DNA of 64,000 bases from Leucocoprinus leucothites. Taxonomy: Eukaryota; Basidiomycota; Agaricomycetes; Agaricales; Agaricaceae. The stretch is from positions 496,001 through 560,000 of the forward strand of contig JAACJO010000007.1 in assembly GCA_013368445.1 (NCBI GenBank). Direction: 5' to 3'. The notes below the pieces were generated by a model that saw only the letters and a program-made list of their open reading frames with translations, was not told where the DNA came from and ran no database searches. Both the position numbers and the translations under genes were made by a program. Below are positions 23,575-35,020 of the stretch, one piece after another. Numbering within the stretch: the first letter of the stretch is position 1; each line of letters opens with the position of its first letter.

Positions 23575-26500
23575 ATGGGTAAGGCACAAAAAAAGACAGG
23601 GAAAGGACGTCTAGATAAATACTATAAACTTGCAAAGTAATGTCACCTCTCATTGTCTGTTGTGGTGCCTTGCCGCTGACATTCAATAAAGAGAGCAAGG
23701 TTATCGTGCACGTTCTGCTTTTAAGTTGATACAACTCAACAAGAAATACAATTTCCTCGAGTCTGCGCGATGTTGTATCGACTTATGTGCTGCTCCTGGT
23801 GGCTGGCTGCAGGTGGCCAGTAAATATATGCCTACCAATAGCGTTATCGTCGGTGCGTGGGTCGTTTCTCTCAAAATTTCGGACTAAACTTCCATAGGCA
23901 TCGATTTGGTTCCAATTAAACCTATTCCTCGAGTGGTGACCTTTGCTGCTGATATTACGATGCCACACTGTCGGAATCTTATTCGTGGCGAGCTTAAAGA
24001 CTGGAAGGCAGATGTCGTACTACATGATGGTGCACCGAATGTTGGTACCGCGTGGATTCAGGACGCATACTCGCAGTCGGAGCTTGTGTTGATGAGTCTC
24101 AAACTGGCTGTCGAGTTTTTAGTTAAAGGCGGAACTTTCGTGACGAAGGTGTTTCGGAGTGTAGACTACAACAACCTGATCTGGGTCTTCAACCAGCTCT
24201 TTGGAAAGGTTGAGGCCACGAAGCCACCTTCATCAAGGTGAGTAGCATGTGTTCAGTATAGCTTGGTACTTTCTCATATTCCCCAACAACAGAAATGTCT
24301 CTGCTGAGATTTTCGTTGTCTGTCGAGAGTTCCTGGCGCCCAAACACATTGACCCTAAATTCCTTGACCCTAAACATGTCTTCAAGGAGCTCGCTTCCTC
24401 GGTCGATACGACCACTGGAAATGACGTGCAAGCGAACGTATTCCATCCTGAAAAGAAGAGAAGACACAGAGACGGTTATGCTGATGGCGACTACACCCTT
24501 TTCAAGACTACCTCGGCCACCAACTTTATACATGGAGTTGATCCTGTTGCCGTGCTCGGAATGTTCAATAAGATTTTGTTTGGGACCGAAGAAGAGAAAG
24601 AGTGGGTGCTGAACAATCCCACTTTTCCCTCCAGCTGATATTTTTCAGGTGGCTCTCCATGGATATCACGACATCTGAGGTTAGGGAAAATTGCCAAGAT
24701 TTGAAAGTACTTGGAAAGGGCGACTTCAAGACGTTAATGAAATGGCGGCTCAAACTACGGGAAGAGGTCCGTACATACACAATTTACCCGTATGCTCGTA
24801 AATCTGAACGTCCCCTTAGCTAGGTTTAGATGTGAGGACCAAGGATACTCAGGAGATGACTGAGGTAATTGAGGTTCAGGAAGAAGTAGATGAAGAACAA
24901 CAGATATCGGAAGAGGTGAGTCCAGCGCACTCAATTAAATATAGAAGCTGAAACACGTTTACCAGCTGGAACGCCTTAATGCTGAAGCTGCTGCTCGTGC
25001 GAAGCGTGAGCGCCGCAGAACAAATGAAATCAGGACGAAAACAATCCAGCGTATGCAGTTACAAATGACTGCACCTTTGGATATTGGTCTTGAGCAAAGC
25101 GACGCAGCTCTTGGAGTGGGTCAAGACGATGTATTTGATTTGGGAGAAACGGAGAACCGCATGAGCCGGAAATCCCAGGTCCAATGGTTAAATGATGAAA
25201 CACTGGAAACCATTGGCAGTGAGGGTGCGATTGATGGGGGAAGTAGCGCAGAAAACACCGACCAAGATGTTCTCTCATCGGACGAGGAGTGGGATAGAAA
25301 GCTTGAAGGGCTTGAGGCCGAGCTGGACGGTCTTTACGATGCCTACAAAGATAGACTGCGGGAACGAGATGCGAAGTTTAGGGTAAAGGAGGAGAGATCG
25401 AAGGACAAGGAAAGGGAAAAAGTGTGGAATGGCATCCAAGCTGAAAACGAGAGTGATGAAGAGAGCACTGAATCAGAAGGTGGTTGGGACATTTCTCAGA
25501 GGAATAAGGTTCAAAGCGGCGACACCTCTTCGGATGAATCATCAGACGAGGGAAGAGACGAAATGGCGTTTCAGCGAAAACGTTCTAGGACATCGAAGGA
25601 ACATAGATCGCCTTTTGTAAAACGACAACGACTCCTCAACACGCTGGAACGATCATCAAACCCTTCGAGCACAGCAGCTCGACTATGGTTCAGCCAAGAT
25701 GTGTTCTCTGGCATGGATAATGCAAATGTCTTTGAAGAGGCTGGAGGAAACACGGAGAGTGTGAGTGAAGATGATTTGTCAAGTCAGGAAAGTGACCAAG
25801 AAATGGAACATGTATGCTGGTAACTCTTTGATCATGCGCACGCTTAACTCCAAGAATAGGTTTCAGAGGATGAAGACGACTTTGAAATTATTCCTCAAAA
25901 CCAAGACGATGACGTAGACATGTGGGATGTCGCCGATGAGGACCAGGACGCAGCCGGGCTCGAAAAAGTTCGCCGTAAGTATTACATTTCGTGCATGATG
26001 TCAACGTCATCTCAATATTGAGCAGAGTTTGGCTTGAATACCGCTGAAGCAGTGACTCTCGCCCAGATGTTGGTGAATCGGCAGAAGTCCAAGACGGAAC
26101 TCATCAATGATGGGTTTAACCGTTATTCTCTCAATTCGAAGGAAGGTCTTCCCTCTTGGTTCTTGGATGATGAATCAAAGCACTACAAAGCCAACGTTCC
26201 TGTCACGAAAGAGGCGATCGCAGCTTTGCGGGCCAAGCAACGTGCACTTGACGCACGGCCCATTAAAAAGGTCGCAGAAGCCAAAGCTCGCAAAAAGTTT
26301 AAAGCAGCACAGCGGCTTGAAAAGGCCATGAAAAAGGCTGAGGGTGTAAACGAAACTACGGATATGACAGAACGAGAAAAAGCCAAACAGATCGAGAAGT
26401 TGATGCAGAAGGGTCTTTCTGGTGGCAAAAAGACGAAGAAAGAAGTCAAGCTAGTTGTCGCTAAAGGTGCCCACAAAGGGATCAAGGGTCGACCCAAGGG

Positions 26501-26649
26501 CGTGAAAGGCCGCTATACGATGGTTGATGCCCGGATGAAGAAAGAGGTATGTTATCATCGTATATAATTGGGCACACTCTGACTCTTGACATCTCCAGGT
26601 CAGAGCCAAGAAGCGTAGAGAAAAACAACAAAAGCGTAAACACGCCTGA
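23575..26649 (+). CDS. SPB1: Spb1 rRNA 2'-O-methyltransferase / ribosome biogenesis factor
   Basis: An SAM-dependent nucleolar methylase that modifies the A-loop of 25S rRNA during 60S assembly. Exons are 23575-23636, 23692-23852, 23898-24237, 24293-24601, 24649-24766, 24820-24915, 24966-25811, 25860-25974, 26026-26546 and 26599-26649, encoding about 872 residues (yeast has 841). The FtsJ-like domain shows [18 protein letters not shown], the SAM loop [13 protein letters not shown], motif [14 protein letters not shown], the catalytic Lys in [11 protein letters not shown], and [12 protein letters not shown] central DUF3381-type region follows, then an acidic Ser-rich stretch with coiled coil. 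The Spb1 C-terminal domain is also present ([36 protein letters not shown] at the end). It converges on SLS1, 93 bp apart. Confidence 0.96.
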
Positions 26650-26742
26650 TCCCATTAAGTCCCTTATGATATGAATTAATTAGTTGTATGTGTTCTAGTG
26701 GCTGACAAGGCAGAGTTCCATCTGATTAAGCACACGAAACTC

Positions 26743-29294
26743 TCACTGTAGTTCTTGATAGTGAACTTCGTCGAGTAGCGGCGCCGATTTATCCTGGGTG
26801 GCTTTCTCACACCTACTCCAGAATGTCTTCCACGCGACGTCAGAGAAAAGATCGGAGCAGTTAATCTGTGGTTTACTCAGAAAATAGAGGTCACACTAGA
26901 AAAAGCGTGGCTCACCTCATAGGTCAGATAAGACTCTGAGCTCTGATGATCAAAGCGGCGTTCACTAGTGACATTCACGGGAATGGCTTCAGACTCGACC
27001 GAGGAAATGCTTGATTGGAAAAATGTGTCTTCTTTAAGAATGTACTGTTGATTCTCGTGCTCAAGCACCAATGGCGCATCAGACATCGGAGATCTATGCG
27101 TCAACTCAGTAGAGTTACCACCCCTCGCTGACTTGCTTACGGAGTTTTATTCCCAACCAATTTTGAAAGCTCGTGTGGCCATGACGCTTCCGCGAGCTCG
27201 TTATCATAGGTAAGCGTCAGCCTCAAGTCCCTCGTGCTACGGCCAATGAATATACGGAGGTCGTGACAGGGAATACCACGAACTCATCTGGCATAAGCAC
27301 ATCCAGTCTTGTAACTGATCCCCCTCGGAGAACAGGTGTAGATGTGTTCTTAATCTTGATTGGATCACCTTCAACTTCTGCAGGAACACCTTTCGAGTGC
27401 TCAGGAGTATATTCACAAATTAGAATTTGTGTTCGGCCTGTAGGAGCGGGTGTAGTCTCATACACGAGACGACGCCTCCACGGCTGATCATAGTCGGGTG
27501 CTTGCCAAAATAGTACCGGGGCACTGAAAAATCAGTGCATGGTCGACATATAGACTCACTAAACTCACCTAAGTATAAACTCCGTGCTCGGGCTTTGTTC
27601 CCGTACCCAATCCATGATTTCACTAAAGTTCTTTTGACCTTCTAATGGAGGAGCTAATGTGAATGCTGAAGAGCCCCGAGAACTGAGGACGACGTGACCA
27701 GGGCTATTGATCCAATTAACAGAAGCTTCGGATACATGAAAAGGGCATACGTACGTTGCGGTTATGGATAGGGCTTGACCTCGATCGAACGTTCCCGCTT
27801 GAGCAAGGAGTTGCTCACGAGCGTCCGCATGGTTCCTATGCCCCAGAAGAAAACATTGAGAGGAATCTCAGAATTCCGAATCTGGCATCATTCTAGAAAC
27901 ACGAACCCAACTATGGCGATAAAATCATGCGTGGAATCACCACTGTTAACGTGAGAAACTAGCCTGCTCTCTTCACCAAACCATTTCCCAACGCGTCGAA
28001 GGCGGAATCCACTCTTCTCTTCCGAGGCACAAGTGTGTTCACAGAAGAATGGATAAAAGGCGTAGGTCGGAAGAGGGTCTTGGTGAGAAATTTGCTTTCT
28101 TTCATGTTTGAAGGGACTGGCAGCCAGCGGAACTCGGAGATCCTGAAGATTTCATGAACACGGAAAGAAATGACGACAGATCGGCTAGCGCTTACTTCGA
28201 TCGCATGCTGCATAATGAGTTTTTTTGCCAGAGAAGCCGAGTATTTGGAGCTCTCGCGGTACCATATTCGAATCTGGGAACTAGATTAGATGGGGTAAAT
28301 AAACTAGTTGCAAACTCACTTTCCCATTTGCTAGTCCCTCCAAGAAGCAGCCAGAGGCACGGGATAGTGTCTGCAAATACGAAGACAAATCGATCCGAAG
28401 GGGGGGCTCAAAATCTTGCCAGACAATCTCCTAGATTACTGGTTGAATGGGGATTTTTCCAGAGATCTAGTAAGTACTGCACCTCTTTTAGGGTTTCCAC
28501 ATGTCGTTCTAGCCTTTCGACGGAAGCAGTTGTGCCAGTTATCGTCATGGACAACGGCTTCCGGGAAAATTGCAAGCGAACGTTGTGGGTACGGGATAGC
28601 GACAATATTTCGGTGCCGTCTGCATGGGAAACGCGTGAGCTCACTGCAAAGCGGTCATTAAACCGTTAATTTCACCTTTCCCAAGGAGCAAGAAGGCCTG
28701 CTGGGGATCCAACGGAAAAACTACCCGAACTTTGAACGCAGCGAATAAACGCTGCAAGTTGCTGGACTCACCACAGGACGACGTTTCCTTCTTGGATCTT
28801 GCTAGTTTCTGACTTTTGGCCAGCGACGGCCAGCCCCATTTCTTTTCAATAATTGCCATAGCTGCTGTGCGCTTGCGCGTTCTCATTGAAATATGTATAC
28901 CATGGAAATGAAGAAAGTCTCGAAGCTGCTTGACAGTGAAAGACCGATCCAGCTTGGCCACCAGTGCCTCGTATTCAGCCTCGTACTTCGCGGAACCGAC
29001 TGGACTGTGAGACTGAGGACATATGCCTTCTAGATCATCAAAAGTCACAGTCGAGTTCTCTACATATTGAAGATATTCCGCGACCTTTGGCCTGAGAGGA
29101 GGGTGTAAGGCGTTGTCCTGGAGTTGTTCGTCGACATGGGCTGGTTGTTCGGTACGGATGTGATGGAGCTCAGGTGAGGCGGCAGATGAGAATGTGCATC
29201 TTTTGCAGACCAAGCGAAATGTGGGAGCCCGAGAGGTCAGGAGACAATTAAGACGAGCACACCGCAACACCATGTAGTCCTTCGGCAAAAACAT
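26743..29294 (-). CDS. SLS1: Sls1-like mitochondrial protein (mitochondrial gene expression)
   Basis: An inner-membrane protein that in yeast couples mitochondrial transcription to translation. Minus-strand exons are 28676-29294, 28483-28619, 28320-28430, 27993-28273, 27907-27942, 27755-27835, 27569-27703, 27284-27523, 27141-27236, 26916-27093 and 26743-26865, about 678 residues. A second ATG at 29273 (MVLRCARLNCLLTSRAP) looks like a better mitochondrial presequence and may be the true start. Conserved parts are SFTVKQLRDFLHFHGIHI, RKRTAAMAIIEKKWGWPSL, PLDPQQAFLLLGKDGTEI, EIVWQDFEPPLRIDL, RLDVLMPDTRDLRLTLTY and QYILKEDT. The reading frame runs straight through what first looks like a separate upstream gene near 28206. 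Introns at 27704-27754 and 27943-27992 rest on phase and family fit. It sits head to head with PRT1 (496 bp). Confidence 0.85.
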
Positions 29295-29790
29295 GTATTT
29301 CTCCAGGCTTGCTCAGGAATGGAAATTTATGATTATGTAAGAAGAGTTTTCTGATGTCGGTGATGCTTTTGAGTCTAGCTATCCTTCTCTAGGGCTTGAG
29401 ATTTAGAGAGTCGGTCAGAACCAGTAATCGACATAATCAACCAATAAGCCATACGCTTGTAATATGTACAACATTACCTGAGTGAGTCATTAACGTTTCG
29501 AAGCGGCTGCGCGCTCAGAAGAAAAGAACTACCCAATACCACTCAGAGGTATTAAGTCAGCTTTGATCAGAGAAACGGTATAAAAGAACTACCGATATTT
29601 CAGGCTCTGCATTGCACATAATGTTGAAACGTTGAACGTTGCAACACGGTTGAGCGTGGAGATTGGGACATATGATAACGTAACTTAACCAGCGCGATCA
29701 AGGTCACTGCAAAACAGTTGCATACAGTTTTAAGCAGCCAATCACTCCGCTGATTCGAGATTGTCAGAAAAAATCTCGTCGGTCTCCATC
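29295..29790. other. Bidirectional promoter region between SLS1 and PRT1
   Basis: 496 bp between two divergent start codons. No open frame of note; it should hold both promoters. Confidence 0.55.
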
Positions 29791-32414
29791 ATGCCCGCTA
29801 CTCTCTTACAAGACCCAGAAAATATCGATTATTCTGACATTGAAAACAAGTGAGCGCCTTTATCAACCCTTGTGTACTCGGCTTTGAACACTCGACAGAT
29901 ACCAAGTAAAGCACGATGAAGGCTTTGAAAATGTGCTTGTTCTAGACGGCGTTCCTATCATTGGCAAGGATAAGCTTGACAAACTCTTGACGAAAATCTG
30001 CAAGGAGTTCTCAAGAAAAGGCGTCACCATCAAGCCAGATGATATTCACGTTCCATGGGATGGCTCAACGGGCAAAAGCAAAGGGTATGTCGCATGAACA
30101 CAGCTGGTTGGTATACAATTTCTCATTTACAACTATAGCTTCCTTTTCGTGGAGTTTCGTAATGTCGATGAAGCCAACCTCGCCTTAGCTACTCTCCAAA
30201 ACCATCCATTTGATACCAAACACACTTTCAAGCTTAATCGCTTTACCGACATCAAAAAATATGCAGATCTCGACGAGGCATATGTGGAACCAGAAGCCGA
30301 AGAATTCGTTCCCAAGGTACGTATATAAGTTTTGCAAAAACACCTTGCCCAGGTGAAATTTACGACGGGTTTAGGAACATCTGCGAGCATGGCTTGCTGA
30401 TCCTCAGGGCCGGGACCAATATGTGACATATCGTGGTGAAGAGGTCTTAATTCACTGGCATGGGAAGCCTTCGCAGTATGAGGTTGCACACAAGCCGGTA
30501 TGTTCTTCCTCCAGCTCCACCTTTGATTCCTGGGGACTCAATTCAATTACAGAATTGGACAAATTTTCTCTACGTGGCGTGGTCACCATTAGGAACCTAT
30601 AGTGCAACTTTACACCGGCAAGGTGTTCGCATTTGGGGAGGCCCATCTTGGAGTCAACAGCAGAGATTTGCTCATCCCTTTGTCAAGCTAATCGACTTCT
30701 CTCCGTGCGAGAATTACCTCGTCACATGGTCTAACGAGCCCATTGTTGTGCCCGATAATGCACACCAAGGTCCTCAGTATTTCTCACCAGACGACGAAGG
30801 CAATAATGTCGCCATCTGGGATATCAAATCGGGGCATCTTCTTCGCACATTCTCCACGAACAACGAAGGCGAAACCCCTGGGCAGAAGAAGCAAATGCAA
30901 TGGCCAATCCTGAAGTGGAGCCCCGACGATAAGTTCATCGCACGCACAACTCTTGGTCAGATGATCAGTGTCTATGAACTTCCTTCCATGGGCTTACACG
31001 GGAAAAAGAGTTTGAAGATAGAAGGTGTCGTAGATTTCGAATGGTGTCCACTCGGAGAAAAGGACAAGGAGGTAACGGAGAGGGATGCGAAAGGAGGAAT
31101 CAAAACGACAAAGAAGGCTAGGGAAAATATGCTTGTGTATTGGACGCCTGAAGTTGCGAATCAGCCGGCGCGTGTCACTTTGCTTGGCTTCCCCAGTAGG
31201 ACCATCCTACGTCAGAAAAACCTGTTCAATGTCACGGAGGCAAGTTTATCTTTAGTCCCCGTGTTGCTATTACTCACGAATTACTCAGTGTAAAATATAC
31301 TGGCAAAACCAAGGCGATTTTCTTTGTGTTAAGGTTGATCGCCATACGAAAACAAAGAAATCCATTTTCTGCAATTTGGAGATCTTTCGGATGCGTGAAA
31401 AGGACTTCCCTGTTGAGGTTATTGAACTCAAAGGTTTGCCTCTGTCTTTGATTTGAGCCGTGTTCGCACTAACAGCTTATTCCCAGACACCGTAACCGAC
31501 TTCTCATGGGAACCCAAGGGGGATCGGTTTGCGATTGTTTCCAGCAGTGATCCTAACCTGGGAAATCCTGGTCCTGGTATTACTATCAAAACGGACGTCA
31601 GTTTTTATCAGCTTGATCATTCAAAGAATGATTTCAGGCTTCTCCGTGAGTTTATGCACATTTTCGTAGATCTCTACTTAACAGGGTACTAGGCACTCTG
31701 TCCGGTCGCACAAGCAATGCCATTAGGTGGTCCCCACGAGGGCGCCATGTGGTGCTGGCAACAGTCGGGTCTTCCACCAAATCAGAGCTAGAGTTCTGGG
31801 ATCTGGATTTCAATTCAGACGATGTGAATCGGAAAGAGACACAGGCCTCCAAAGAGGACTGGGGCAGTGGTATCCAGCTCCTTGGTACGGCAGATCATTA
31901 TGGTGTGACCGACGTTGAGTGGGACCCAAGTGGACGATACTTGGCGACCAGTGCGAGTGCCTGGACTCATACGGTATGAACTTCCACACACTATCTCAAT
32001 GCGTGTTAAAATGACATTTCGCAGCTGGAGAATGGTTATGCCATCTGGGATTTCCGAGGACAAGAGCTAACGAAACAGATCCAAGATCGCTTCAAACAGT
32101 TCATCTGGCGACCAAGGCCTCCAACATTGCTGACGAAAGATCAGCAGAAGAAGATCCGTAGAAATCTGCGCGAATTCAGTCGAACATTTGACGAGGAGGA
32201 TGCTGCAGAAGAAAGCAATGTCAGTGCAGAGCTCATTGCTTTACGCAAGCGGCTTGTGGATGAGTGGAATGCTTGGCGTGCGCTACGAAAGCGGGAATTG
32301 GCCGATGAACGTGGACACAGGGCCGGTAGGCGTAGCCCGTCGAGCGAGGACAAAGAGGAGATTGAAGTGTGGGTGGACGAAGTGATTGAACAAATCGAGG
32401 AAATCGTCGAGTGA
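29791..32414 (+). CDS. PRT1: Translation initiation factor eIF3 subunit b
   Basis: Scaffold subunit of eIF3, cytoplasmic, needed for 43S/48S assembly. Exons are 29791-29849, 29899-30084, 30139-30316, 30375-30497, 30553-31239, 31289-31433, 31487-31645, 31693-31973 and 32025-32414, encoding 735 residues. An N-terminal RRM (ENVLVLDGVPIIGKDKL to SKGFLFVEFRNVDEA) is followed by the WD40-like beta-propeller. Propeller landmarks include LYVAWSPLGTYSATLH, LIDFSPCENYLVTWS, FSWEPKGDRFAIVSS and VEWDPSGRYLATSAS. The C-terminal helix starts at LENGYAIWDFRGQEL and includes QFIWRPRPPTLLT, the eIF3i/g docking region, ending in an acidic EIEVWVDEVIEQIEEIVE. The intron 31240-31288 begins GCAAGT, a textbook GC-AG donor; no GT alternative keeps the conserved join FNVTE/CKIYW. 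Confidence 0.97.
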
Positions 32415-33137
32415 TTGGCTGGTAGTCGGTTCCGCTCATCTCCTGTCCTGTATCATAGTTCTCGCATTGATGAGAAAATAAGCATTTTACACATGGCTTC
32501 TAGACAGACGTGGATAACCGGAAGTGAAATAGACTGTCGACCATATTCCCGGGATAGAACCCGAACACACTTGGCCCGGTAATCGTGGTTGCACTTGAGG
32601 AATCTCTCACTCTTTTTTGATGGGATACACGAAGGTGCTTCTCCGAGAAAATAGACACTGTGTCAAAAAATTAAGCAATGGACGACTAGAATAGGTATCG
32701 AGACAGGCTGAGAACGTTGCCGTATGACGTTTCTGACTCTCAAGGAAGTCTCTGCTAAGATTGCAATGAAACTAGCATGCAAGCGTGGAAAACTACCATG
32801 TTAAGTGGCAGAGGGTACACGCCACGGTGTGAACGCGCCGAAAACAGGGCCGTCTGCTGTCCTCTGGGAGAGCAGAGACATCCTCCTCTCGCACAAGCCT
32901 TCCCATCGACGCAACTGTTTCAACCGGCATTAGGACCATTGGGATTGAATCGTGTGAGGCGCGAGAATGGGGTACTGCCGTTTTGGGCCATGCCGCGGAG
33001 CCGAAGCTACCGACTAATTCCGATATCTGATAAGACAACATCGAACCAGATCATCTCCTTTCCCAATAAAAGACTCTAACCTCTACTCCCCTCCCCCTCG
33101 AACCTCCCCTCCTCTGACCCCCCCTATCGTCCTCTCT
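32415..33137. other. HAPX upstream region
   Basis: 723 bp between the PRT1 stop and the HAPX start. No supported gene; the frame 32777-33079 has no motif. It contains the GATA site listed separately, one CCAAT at 33063-33067 and an inverted CCAAT (ATTGG) near 32938. The last ~70 bp before the ATG is pyrimidine-rich, a common feature of fungal leaders. Confidence 0.5.
33025..33033 (+). promoter_or_regulatory. Putative iron-responsive GATA-factor site (ATCTGATAA)
   Basis: The 9-mer ATCTGATAA lies 105 bp before the HAPX start codon. It is an exact match to ATCWGATAA, the site bound by the iron repressor SreA in Aspergillus, and it contains the HGATAR core used by basidiomycete GATA iron regulators. 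SreA-type factors repress hapX in iron-replete cells of ascomycetes. That this site works the same way here is inference from the match and position. Confidence 0.55.
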
Positions 33138-34891
33138 ATGTCCAGTGCTTCCCCTGCAATTGCATCTTCAAGCACCACTCTCTGGGCGACAGGTACACTC
33201 TTCCTCGTTTGCGCATACCATGTCCTAACTCGGTGAAAGCCTCCAAGGAATGGATTATCCAGCCAAAACCAAAACCGGGGCGCAAACCTAAGAAGGACTC
33301 CGCTCCCCCCATAAAGGATGAGGATGACGTGAGCTATGCTCTGTAATTATCTCAATCGTCGCTGAAATTGCCTAGTCCGATGCGAAGGGACGTCGAGTCC
33401 AGAATAGGTCAGTCCTTATTTTAAACACGGCTCGCTGCTTCTCATCACCATGCTACTAGAGCTGCACAGCGCGCCTTCCGCGAGAGGAAGCAGTCTCAAC
33501 TCGCAGAACTGCAAGCGCGGATTCAGCAGTATGAACAGGGGGAGATTGAACGTAACGTTGCACTGCAGAACATTGCTAAACGCCTGAAAGAAGAAAACGA
33601 GGCGCTGCGGCGGGAGAATTCCTTGCTGAAAGAAAAGATCTCCAAGCTAGAGCAAGAACAGCAGGTAAATCAGGACAAGAAGCGCTGGCGGGAAACTTCT
33701 CCTGCGAGCGTCACATCCCGAGGTCCTGCTCGCAAAAAAACACGCCTCAGCCCAGAATTATTCGATAAACCTATGACCGCTTCCTATATATCCTCTCCTC
33801 CCTCCATGGTCAATTCCCCCGATTCTACGGGCTCCTCTGATTCTAGATTCTCGCCTATCTATGAAGCGCAAGCCTCTGAAGCGACAAATCCAATCGTAAC
33901 CAGCATCGAACTTAGCCACCCTTCCAAATCTATTTCCCTTGGTCCCAACTCTTCTTTTCCAACGTTTGACTGTGGCTTCTGTAGCGACGATACGCCTTGT
34001 GTTTGTCGCGAGCTTGCTGCCCAGCAAGCTGCCGATCGGTCAGCTCTCACAACCACCTTCAAATCTGAGGACCTTGCCCCCCCAATGGTGATACCCGCCA
34101 CTCGCGTCGTCCACCTAGAGCCCGCTCCCCAGCCCCAGCAGCCATCTCGGCCTTCTATATTAGATAACCTTCCTGCATACCAAGCTCCTGTCCCGCTGCG
34201 CCGTCGTGAAACACCGGCTAATGTCAACTCTATTTTCCCCATCCAGGTCCTCCCAGAATCTCGACCACCGGATCTACCCTCCACTCCAACCTGCTCAGGA
34301 GACCCGTCCAACTGCCTTGCATGCGCAGACGATGCATTTGGGAAGGCATTCTGCTCCGCAATTGAGGAGACCGTCTCGACTCGCCCTCCCTGCGTTGACT
34401 ATCCGAGAGCTAACTCATCTACATCCTGTGGATGTTGTGCAGGACAACGTGGCTGCGAGCGTTGCTCGCCAATGTCCCCCATCAGTCCACACGGCGTTTA
34501 TGATACCTTAGATACCATACCCACAAACGACGCTTGGCGTCAAATTAAGGACCACCCGAACGTCTCATTTGCCGACCTCTCTCTACTCGCTAGCGTGGTC
34601 GCGAGTCGCTCAAAGTGCACAGGGCCGCGGGTTATGTTATCCCCTCATCCCGAGCACATCTCGACTCCCCCGCCCGCGCCTCCCGCCCCACCCGTTGACA
34701 ATGAAACAATAATACTAACTGACCCCCATGCACAGTATCGGGAAAAGGAGAAAGCTCAGCAGCAAGAAAACGCTTCTCCGCGGCTGGTACCTCAGGATGT
34801 CCTCGTCCGCTGCGGGCAACATCGCATTCGGGAAGTCCCCACTTCCGCAGTTCGTGATGCTCTCCGAATTCTCGATACTAAATTCTCATAA
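33138..34891 (+). CDS. HAPX: HapX-type bZIP iron regulator
   Basis: A bZIP factor that works with the CCAAT-binding complex to repress iron-consuming genes under iron starvation. Exons are 33138-33192, 33240-33328, 33376-33407 and 33460-34891, about 535 residues. The Hap4-like CCAAT-complex-binding motif is at residues 22-37 (EWIIQPKPKPGRKPKK). A bZIP follows (basic region GRRVQNRAAQRAFRERKQSQ, then a leucine/isoleucine heptad coiled coil to about residue 130). Three Cys-rich motifs fit the iron-sensing regions of HapX: CGFCSDDTPCVC at about 230-241, CSGDPSNCLAC at about 337, and CGCCAGQRGCERC at about 382. The rest is Ser/Pro-rich. The basic region is split across two exons. An ATCTGATAA site upstream supports iron control. 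The 3' end converges on the PPR gene, 129 bp apart. Confidence 0.92.
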
Positions 34892-35020
34892 ACTATGCTT
34901 CACTTTTGCTATTTTATACGTGTTTTGTTCAATCCCGCATATGTTCAGCGGAATGGTGTAATATATATCGTTACATTCATGACACAAGTATTACCGACCT
35001 ATGTAGTTATCACCACTCTA

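Noticed and set aside
27993..28206. A separate gene starting at ATG 28206 with an 11-nt first exon
   Set aside because: The reading frame from the SLS1 exon beginning at 28273 runs straight through this point and the downstream sequence matches the Sls1 C-terminal half, so it is one gene.
33758..34311. Minus-strand open frames of 89-150 codons over HAPX
   Set aside because: Antisense to a gene with conserved bZIP and Cys-rich motifs; composition is that of a shadow frame.
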